From NCBI GenBank assembly GCA_041688215.1, contig JBDNIO010000156.1, forward strand, positions 1 to 11,339: DNA of 11,339 bases, given 5' to 3'. Below the pieces are notes generated by a model. It made no database searches. It was given only the letters and a program-made list of their open reading frames with translations, and was not told the DNA's origin. This document shows, one piece after another, positions 6,044 to 11,339 of this stretch. A program made the position numbers and the translations under genes. How positions within the stretch are numbered: position 1 is the stretch's first letter; each line of letters starts with the position of its first letter. This stretch comes from JBDNIO01 sp041688215. GTDB lineage: Bacteria; Pseudomonadota; Gammaproteobacteria; Nevskiales; Salinisphaeraceae.

Positions 6044-7527
6044 GAGCGAACCCGCTTCACCGCCTCCAGCCAGCCGTCGTATAGCCCCTGCATTTCATCC
6101 GCGGGCCGTTTCGGCTCGAATGCCTCGTCGTGCGCCCAGAGCTGGGCAATTTCATCGAGTGATTTGTAAACACCCACCTGCAAGCCGGCCAGGTATGCCG
6201 CGCCCAGGGCAGTCGTCTCAATGACCGCCGGGCGTTGCACGGTAATTTGCAGCACATCTGCAAGAAAGCCGCAGACCCAGTTGTTTGCCACCATGCCGCC
6301 GTCTACCCGCAGCGCGGAGGGCGCGATGGCGTCTTCGCCGATCGCATCTACCAGATCGCGGGTTTGGTAACACACCGATTCCAGTGCGGCGCGCACGATA
6401 TGCTTGATGCCGCTGTCGCGGGTTAATCCGAGTACTGCGCCGCGGGCTTCCGGATCCCAATACGGCGCACCCAGCCCAGTGAAAGCCGGCACCAGATACA
6501 CGCCGTTGGTGTCTTCCAGACCTTCCGCAATCGCCTGGGTCTGTTCGGCCTTTTCAATTAAATGCAGCGCGTCGCGCAGCCATTGCACGGCCGCGCCGGC
6601 GACAAAAATGCTGCCTTCCAGCGCGTAAGTAGTTTTACCGTTCAGACGGTAGCCGACGGTGGTCAGCAAACGGTGGCGCGAGGTAACGGCCTCCTCGCCC
6701 AGGTTCAGCACCAAAAAACAACCCGTGCCGTAGGAGGATTTGACCATGCCGGGTTCGAAACAGGTCTGGCCGATGAGCGCGCCCTGCTGGTCGCCGACCA
6801 TGCCGCCGATGGGCACAGCTGCGCCGAGCAACTCGGCGTCTATCTGGCCAAAATCCGCCGCGTTGTCTTTTACTTCCGGTAACAAGGCCGCCGGCACGTT
6901 AAAAAATTCCAGTAATTCCGGGTCCCAGTCCTGATCGTGAATGTTGAACAGTAGCGTGCGCGAGGCATTACTGGCATCGGTGGCGTGCTGTTTGCCGCCG
7001 GTCAGTTTCCACAACAGCCAGGTATCGATGGTGCCGAAAGCCAGTTCGCCGGTCTCGGCCCGTTCGCGCACGCCGTCTACGTTATCCAGCAGCCAGCGGA
7101 TTTTGGTGGCGGAGAAATACGGGTCCAGCAGCAGGCCGGTTTTGGACTGCAGCCAAGCCTCGGTGTCGTCATTACCCAACTCTCGGCACAGCTCGGCCGT
7201 GCGCCGGTCTTGCCATACGATGGCCTTGTGGATCGGTTCGCCGCTGGCGCGGTCCCAGATTACGGTGGTTTCGCGCTGATTGGCTATGCCGCAGCCGGCT
7301 AAATCGCTCGCGTCGATATCGGCGTCATCCAGCGCACTGCGGCATACGGCCAGAGTGCTTTGCCAGATTTCATCGGCGTCGTGCTCCACCCAGGCCTCGC
7401 GCGGGAAATATTGGCGAAATTCCTGCTGCGCGCTGCCGCAGATTCCTCCGGCACGATCAAATACAATGGCGCGCGTGCTGGTGGTGCCTTGATCGATTGC
7501 GAGCAGATAGACTTCGGACATTGGCAT
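6040..7527 (-). CDS. glpK: Glycerol kinase
   Basis: GlpK phosphorylates glycerol with ATP to sn-glycerol 3-phosphate in the cytoplasm. The 495-residue protein is full length with FGGY-kinase motifs: AIDQGTTSTRAIVFD at the N-terminus, NQRET (83-87), catalytic Asp246 in GGMVGDQQGALIGQ, YGTGCF (266-271), YALEGSIFVAGA, TGLGAPYWDPEARGA and LRVDGGMVANN. Unlike the E. coli enzyme, the loop before the catalytic Asp reads GQIDAELLGAAVPIGG and lacks the GGKGGTRIP segment that binds fructose 1,6-bisphosphate. The C-terminal region that contacts EIIA-Glc in E. coli is also different. It may therefore escape both controls. Starts at 7527 or 7521 are equally possible; neither has a strong ribosome site. 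No glpF or glpD is adjacent. The stop overlaps the convergent NTF2-like gene. Confidence 0.97.
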   Translation of the reverse strand: MPMSEVYLLAIDQGTTSTRAIVFDRAGGICGSAQQEFRQYFPREAWVEHDADEIWQSTLAVCRSALDDADIDASDLAGCGIANQRETTVIWDRASGEPIHKAIVWQDRRTAELCRELGNDDTEAWLQSKTGLLLDPYFSATKIRWLLDNVDGVRERAETGELAFGTIDTWLLWKLTGGKQHATDASNASRTLLFNIHDQDWDPELLEFFNVPAALLPEVKDNAADFGQIDAELLGAAVPIGGMVGDQQGALIGQTCFEPGMVKSSYGTGCFLVLNLGEEAVTSRHRLLTTVGYRLNGKTTYALEGSIFVAGAAVQWLRDALHLIEKAEQTQAIAEGLEDTNGVYLVPAFTGLGAPYWDPEARGAVLGLTRDSGIKHIVRAALESVCYQTRDLVDAIGEDAIAPSALRVDGGMVANNWVCGFLADVLQITVQRPAVIETTALGAAYLAGLQVGVYKSLDEIAQLWAHDEAFEPKRPADEMQGLYDGWLEAVKRVRS

Positions 7528-7600
7528 AGATTTATATTTTTACGGCGAGCATTGAAGCATCTGTGCGTTGATGCTTCAGGTCAAGCCCCAGGTAAAAGAC
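7528..7600. promoter_or_regulatory. glpK / lipase divergent region with inverted repeat
   Basis: The 73-base gap between divergent starts holds a perfect 9-bp inverted repeat, TGAAGCATC (7553-7561) and GATGCTTCA (7570-7578), with an 8-base spacer. It sits 26 bases upstream of the glpK start and 22 upstream of the lipase ATG. It may be an operator shared by both genes or an RNA hairpin in the lipase leader. It does not look like the E. coli GlpR operator. The AT-rich stretch at 7528-7541 may belong to a promoter. Confidence 0.5.
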
Positions 7601-8519
7601 ATGCTTAGCAAACACTTCAAACATACGGCATCCGCCGGCGGGCCAATCAACGTTTATTGCTGGCGCCCCGATGGCGCGCCCAAACGAGTGGTCCATATCG
7701 TGCATGGCATGGCCGAGCACGCCGGCCGCTACGCGGAGTTCGCTGAATCGCTTACCAATGCGGGTTATGTAGTTTTTGCGCAGGATTTACGCGGCCACGG
7801 CGCTGAAGCGCCTTTGCCCGTGCATTTTGGCGATAGCGACGGATGGCAACGTTTAGTCAAGGACGTTGCGGAGATACACACACTGGCACGCGATCAACAT
7901 CCAGAACAGCATGGGCTCGTTTGTTGCGCAGGACTGCGCTGCGCTATTGGGTGAAAATCTCGAAGCGGTAATTCTGTCCGCAACGGATATACCGCCTACG
8001 GCGTTGCGTATTGGCGGCCAGTTCGCCGCCGCGATTGAACAGTGCCGTCTGGAGCCGCGCCGCAGTAGTGCGTTGTTGCAAGCCTTGTTTTTCGGAAACT
8101 TTAACCGGCCTTTCGATAGCAAACAGGCTCTGGCACGCACCGGTTTCGAGTGGCTGTCCGCCGATCCGGCCGAGGTCGATAAATATATCGCCGACCCCCT
8201 GTGTGGATTCGCCTGCACGACCCAGACCTGGCGGCAACTACTGGCCGCAATCGCTCGCGTACAGTCCCGGTCTCATATACAGGCGATACCCGCGCACTTG
8301 CCGTTTTTACTGATCGCGGGCAGCGACGATCCGGTCGCGCGCGACGGCAAAGGCCCTTACGCGCTGGCCGCCAGCTACCGCCGTGCGGGCCTAACGGATG
8401 TTTCCACCAGGATTTACCCGGGCGGGCGGCACGAATTATTAAACGACGAACCGCGTAAGCTGGTCATACAAGACATGCTGGCGTGGCTGGATCGCCGCCT
8501 CGACGCGGCCCACAACTGA
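7601..8519 (+). pseudogene. Alpha/beta-hydrolase, monoacylglycerol lipase-like, broken by frameshifting deletion
   Basis: The family cleaves monoacylglycerols or lysophospholipids. The first frame (ATG 7601, with AGG eight bases upstream) gives VVHIVHGMAEHAGRYAEF, DLRGHG and VKDVAEIHTLARDQHP, then runs out at the stop at 7952-7954. The family continues in another frame from AGC at 7908: SMGSFVAQDCAALLGENLE, then LLIAGSDDPVA (acid Asp region) and GGRHELLND (catalytic His), to the stop at 8517-8519. Between DQHP and SMGS only four bases remain where relatives have about nine or ten residues, including the GH of GHSMG. A deletion of 23 or 26 bases (both 2 mod 3) explains the shift. The nucleophile Ser codon survives, but the frame and the preceding strand are lost. 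It diverges from glpK and lies 20 bases before the DUF547 gene. A short restart product is possible but would lack the oxyanion half. Confidence 0.85.
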
Positions 8520-8539
8520 CAACTTAAACGGAGCTCCCC

Positions 8540-9352
8540 ATGCGTTTTACCCTCGCTTTTTTAGTCCTCATCGGCTTTTGCAGCGCAGCTCTCGCCGCAC
8601 CGCAGCCTGAGCTTTTGCCACATTGGAAAAACCATGCGCCTGACAGCGAAAAAAGCATAGACCACTCAGCGGTTACCGGTTTTTTGCAGAAGTACGTGGT
8701 TGCCGACCCCAAACTCAAACTTAACCGTGTGCGCTACGGCGCTGTGAGCGCGGCCGATAAAAAAGGCCTAAAGACTTACATCAAGCAACTGGAAGATACC
8801 AAAATCACCCAGTACAACCGGGGCGAACAACGCGCTTACTGGATAAATCTATATAACGCGGTAACCCTGGATGTCGTCATGGACAACTATCCTGTGGAGA
8901 GCATCCGCAAGATCGGCGGCAGTCTTTTCAGCGGCGGGCCCTGGGACGAAAAACTGATTACGGTGGAAGGCAAGTCCTTGACGCTAAATGAAATTGAACA
9001 CGAAATTCTACGCCCCATCTGGCCCGACCCGCTAAACCACTACGGCGTTAACTGCGCTTCCATTGGCTGCCCTAACCTGCGTAAAGAAGCCTACACCAGT
9101 AAAAACCTGATGCAGGCCTTGCGTGCGAATGCCAAGGACTATGTGAACAGCCCGCGCGGGGCCAAATTTAACGGCGATGCGCTTGAAGTTTCCAAAATAT
9201 ATGACTGGTTTGCAGTGGATTTTGGTGGCTCGGAGCAGGCGGTGATTAGCCATTTGCGCAAATACGCTGAGCCAAAGTTGTCCGCACAACTGGATGCGGC
9301 CGACGGGGTTTCCGACTATTTTTATGACTGGTCGCTAAACGACGCCAAATAG
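8540..9352 (+). CDS. Secreted DUF547-domain protein
   Basis: The 270-residue protein begins with a signal peptide (MRFTLAFLVLIGFCSAALA, cleavage likely after residue 19 or 20), so it is exported, probably to the periplasm. The rest is one DUF547 domain: NRVRYGAVS, RAYWINLYNAVTLDVV (98-113), GVNCASIGCPNLR (169-181) with two cysteines, YVNSPRGAKF, VSKIYDWFAVDFGG and a closing FYDWSLND. The biochemical function of this family is not established; a cysteine-peptidase-like fold has been suggested. GGAG six bases before the ATG supports the start. It is 20 bases after the broken lipase, probably in the same transcript. Its stop lies only two bases from the convergent anti-sigma gene's stop, with no terminator in between. 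Confidence 0.88.
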   Translation: MRFTLAFLVLIGFCSAALAAPQPELLPHWKNHAPDSEKSIDHSAVTGFLQKYVVADPKLKLNRVRYGAVSAADKKGLKTYIKQLEDTKITQYNRGEQRAYWINLYNAVTLDVVMDNYPVESIRKIGGSLFSGGPWDEKLITVEGKSLTLNEIEHEILRPIWPDPLNHYGVNCASIGCPNLRKEAYTSKNLMQALRANAKDYVNSPRGAKFNGDALEVSKIYDWFAVDFGGSEQAVISHLRKYAEPKLSAQLDAADGVSDYFYDWSLNDAK

Positions 9353-9354
9353 CA

Positions 9355-10227
9355 TCAAGGCGCAACCGCGCGGCTTAGCGTGGTAATGAACAAGATATCG
9401 CCGGTGGGCTCCCCCGTTTCAGAGCCACCCGGCGGCTCTACCGATACCGCGAGCTTGTTGTAGTCGGTATAGAACTCGGATGCTACATGGCTCGGAATCG
9501 GGATTTGCCGCGCGCCGCTGATGGGTAACAAACCCAGTGAAATCGGCTCTTCGTAGGAATTGACCGGCAGCAACCATAATTCCAGCGTGGCTGGCTCCCA
9601 GAGCTGGGTGTAAGGCTTGCCGGTGGCCGAAACTTCAAGAGCGCCGCGGGCGCTGTAACCGGACACATTCCAACCCACGCTGCTGGCGTAATCCTGAATT
9701 TTGCCTACGAAGTCGGGTGAAATGTAGGCCGGTACTGCCGGGCTCGACCAGTTTATGGCTACGTCGGCAGGCTGGAACACATTATGATCAGCCGCGCCTG
9801 AATCCCCGGCGTTGGCAGGATCCAATGCGGCCGGGGTATTAGTCGCAGCCAAGCTGGTGTTTGTGTTTCCGGGCTCCGGGTTCTGGTTCAGACTCACCAG
9901 CATGGCGAACGTCACGGCGGCCACACCAGCAGCTGCGGCCCACATGCGCCAGGGCTTGCGGATGCAAAACCGGGTTTTTCGTACTGGACCCGATTCGCGG
10001 ATGCCAGTTTGCATGTTGATCTGCTGCCAGATTGAATCCGGTGGCGTTACGGGGGCAAGTTTCAAGCCCACTTCGGCCAACTGGTCTTCCCAATAGATGA
10101 CTTCGTCGCGCGCGGCTTCATCATGCTGCAGCGCCTGCTGGAAACGCGCGCGCTCGTCCGCATCAAGAATACCCAATACGTATTCGACTGCCGTTAAATT
10201 GTTGTCGTCATCTTGCATAGTGTTCAT
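9355..10227 (-). CDS. RskA-like membrane anti-sigma factor
   Basis: The product is 290 residues. The N-terminal cytoplasmic part (1-90) has the anti-sigma helix pattern AVEYVLGILDADERARFQQAL. One transmembrane segment lies at about 95-113. After an Ala/Asn/Pro linker (114-150) comes a periplasmic RskA-type domain with LELWLLP and the hallmark LAVSVEPPGGSETGEPTG (259-276). The zinc-binding HxxxCxxC motif of ZAS anti-sigma factors is absent. It should hold the ECF sigma factor of the next gene inactive until an envelope signal triggers release, probably by regulated proteolysis. Its start ATG overlaps the sigma stop as ATGA (10224-10227), so the two are translationally coupled. Met4 (10218) is an alternative start. 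Confidence 0.88.
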   Translation of the reverse strand: MNTMQDDDNNLTAVEYVLGILDADERARFQQALQHDEAARDEVIYWEDQLAEVGLKLAPVTPPDSIWQQINMQTGIRESGPVRKTRFCIRKPWRMWAAAAGVAAVTFAMLVSLNQNPEPGNTNTSLAATNTPAALDPANAGDSGAADHNVFQPADVAINWSSPAVPAYISPDFVGKIQDYASSVGWNVSGYSARGALEVSATGKPYTQLWEPATLELWLLPVNSYEEPISLGLLPISGARQIPIPSHVASEFYTDYNKLAVSVEPPGGSETGEPTGDILFITTLSRAVAP

Positions 10228-10790
10228 TTTTCAAAATCTGCTAGGCAGGCGCGCAAACCAATCAGGCCGCGTCTTACCAGGCTTTTTACCGTGCCCAGCG
10301 GCATATCCAGCCGGTCTGACATTTCCTGGTGCGTCAAACCCTCGTAATACACCATCATCAGGCTGCGGCGTTGTTCTGGCCGCAAAGTCTGCAGACAGTG
10401 GTCGACAGCGCCGAGCGATTGCATGGTTTCGCTGTTTGCCTGCGGCCCAGAGGTTTCGTTATCCGACAGGACGATCGCTGCCATCTCAGCGTCTTCCGGT
10501 AACCCCATTTCCGGGTCGCTGCGGCGAAGCAGGTCGAGTGCGCGATAACGCGCGATACTCATCAGCCAGCTCAGCGGCGCACCCCGTTTTGATTCGTAGG
10601 TTTTCGCCTTCTGCCATATCTTGACGTAAACGTCCTGTAAGGCATCCTCCGCGCTGTCCTGTGTTCTTAATATACGTAAAAGCAGCGCAAATAGATGCGG
10701 TGACGTGGCTTGGTAGAGTTTTTTGAACGCGCGCTCATCACCCGCCGCGGTGGCGGCCAGCCATTGTGCCAGTTGCTCGGATTCAACCAT
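10224..10790 (-). CDS. ECF-type RNA polymerase sigma factor
   Basis: The 188-residue protein has the two-domain ECF layout. Region 2 (about 20-90) contains LFALLLRILRTQDSAEDALQ, DVYVKIWQKA and GAPLSWLMSIARYRALDLLRR. A variable acidic linker (91-128) follows. Region 4 (about 130-182) is LRPEQRRSLMMVYYEG, then LTHQEMSDRLDMPLGTVKS, a helix-turn-helix that reads the -35 box. It resembles SigK-like factors that pair with RskA anti-sigma proteins, and such a gene lies directly downstream with a 4-base overlap. I could not find a clear ribosome site upstream of the ATG (10788-10790), nor an obvious autoregulated promoter. The regulon is unknown; the nearby DUF547 gene is on the opposite strand, so it is not in the same operon. 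Confidence 0.92.
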   Translation of the reverse strand: MVESEQLAQWLAATAAGDERAFKKLYQATSPHLFALLLRILRTQDSAEDALQDVYVKIWQKAKTYESKRGAPLSWLMSIARYRALDLLRRSDPEMGLPEDAEMAAIVLSDNETSGPQANSETMQSLGAVDHCLQTLRPEQRRSLMMVYYEGLTHQEMSDRLDMPLGTVKSLVRRGLIGLRACLADFEK

Positions 10791-10914
10791 AACGCGGCGA
10801 AGTGCAGGCGCGGGCTATACCGTTTTTTGAAATTTATACATCTCCACCGTCTCTCGCAGCATGATGGCCAGATAGTCTAGTTTAATTGCTATAACAACGA
10901 CTCAGGTAACATGG
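10791..10914. other. Upstream region of the sigma factor gene, no gene seen
   Basis: This AT-richer stretch holds the sigma-gene leader. On the minus strand TTGTTA is followed, 17 bases on, by TATCTG (between about 10870 and 10898), a poor sigma-70 pair. I see no coding potential, tRNA or terminator here. Confidence 0.4.
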
Positions 10915-11029
10915 CCGTCATTCCGGGATCGCGAAGCCGAGTGCAGCGAGCTGAACGAAGTGAACCCGGAATCCATGGCCTAAGTCCTCCTGGATTCCGG
11001 ATAAATGCTATGCATTTTCCGGAATGACG
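10915..11029. repeat. Compound REP-like repeat (copy 2)
   Basis: Outer arms CGTCATTCCGG (10916-10926) and CCGGAATGACG (11019-11029) enclose two units joined head to head. The left unit pairs TTCCGGG (10921-10927) with CCCGGAA (10965-10971). The right unit pairs ATTCCGGA (10994-11001) with TCCGGAAT (11018-11025) and has an inner stem AAATGC (11003-11008)/GCATTT (11012-11017). Central arms CCGGAATCCA (10966-10975) and TGGATTCCGG (10991-11000) are also inverted repeats. The right unit matches copy 1 at 3056-3098 except that the inner stem has changed on both sides. No coding sequence is present, so it would need a transposase in trans if mobile. Confidence 0.85.
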
Positions 11030-11339
11030 AATTCTATGACTCACAGGTGTATGTGAGCCAGACCAAAGCGAAGGGTTTGAACCGCCCCTTCAAGGACGGA
11101 CGCAGTGTTGTGGCCAAGCGCTATCAGGAGGCCACAGCACAAGGCAAGCCCGCCATGGCGGCGAACATGATGAAGCGGGCGGGCCGGAGGCCGGCCGGCA
11201 AGACTGGGCGCTGTTCCTAACGACAGACCCGCAGCTTAGCACGAGCAAAATGCTGGAAGTCTATGCCTTGCGATGGGGTATCGAGGTTTACTTCAAAGAG
11301 GCAAAACAGCCTCTGGGATTTTTGACGGAGCAAACCGCA
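11030..11339 (+). pseudogene. IS4-family transposase remnant, N-truncated, internally deleted and frameshifted (runs off window)
   Basis: The first part reads SQTKAKGLNRPFKDGRSVV, then KRYQEATAQGKPAMAANMMKRA, resembling the stretch that precedes the second catalytic Asp in IS4-type DDE transposases. From about 11180 the family continues in a different frame: DWALFLTTDPQLSTSKMLE, then YALRWGIEVYFKEAKQPLGF to the window edge. That segment carries a perfect YREK signature (Y 11262, R 11271, E 11283, K 11304; spacing 2, 3 and 6), diagnostic of the IS4 family, with E the third catalytic acid. The region between, with the second catalytic Asp, is missing. The junction lies in the GC-rich palindromic stretch at 11181-11199. 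The N-terminal part is absent and the remnant abuts the compound repeat. It cannot be active. Confidence 0.85.

Noticed and set aside
10915..11029. CRISPR repeats or a tRNA-like structure
   Set aside because: No regular spacer-repeat spacing and no tRNA consensus; the symmetry is that of paired hairpin repeats.
11005..11220. A 71-residue small protein starting in the repeat
   Set aside because: Its first residues come from the repeat arm and the middle is transposase-like, while the tail is frameshifted; it is part of a decayed IS4 gene.

Overview
The window looks like chromosomal DNA of a GC-rich gammaproteobacterium (GC in the high fifties by eye). The evidence is protein-level resemblance: an E. 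coli-like glycerol kinase, a biosynthetic-type thiolase, a gammaproteobacterial outer-membrane barrel, an ECF sigma/RskA-type pair and a DUF547 protein. The genus cannot be named from the sequence. Mobile-element debris lies at both ends: the tail of an IS66-like transposase on the left and a decayed IS4-family transposase on the right.

Left to right: (1) 1-138 is the 3' end of an IS66-like element. It appears to have cut off the front of an outer-membrane beta-barrel gene (remnant 139-542), which ends at a strong terminator (576-602). (2) On the minus strand, msrA (start at 2078) is followed, with a 1-nt stop/start overlap, by a voltage-sensor-like membrane protein gene (1629-601). (3) A plus-strand set, 2280-6043, encodes a short-chain dehydrogenase of the HSD10/3-hydroxyacyl-CoA dehydrogenase type, an acetyl-CoA acetyltransferase, a two-domain DsbA/2-hydroxychromene-2-carboxylate-isomerase-like protein and a small NTF2-like protein. 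The first two fit the last steps of a beta-oxidation-type acyl-CoA pathway; the last two look like accessory catabolic enzymes whose substrate cannot be read from sequence. (4) glpK (minus, 7527-6040) meets that set tail to tail with overlapping stop codons. It diverges from a monoacylglycerol-lipase-like gene (7601-8519) that is broken at its nucleophile elbow. A lipase that frees glycerol next to a glycerol kinase makes metabolic sense, but the lipase is probably dead. (5) A secreted DUF547 protein (8540-9352) follows the broken lipase. (6) An ECF sigma factor and its RskA-like membrane anti-sigma factor (minus, 10790-9355) overlap by ATGA and converge on the DUF547 gene.

Two hairpin repeats of one family (3056-3098 and the compound copy 10915-11029) share the outer sequence GTCATTCCGG/CCGGAATGAC and have compensatory changes in their inner stems. 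No tRNA, rRNA, CRISPR array or defence system was seen. I did not find a clear undescribed system. The observations most worth following are the tandem DsbA-like protein with one degenerate half, the lipase deletion, the repeat pair and the voltage-sensor-like protein with no visible pore.
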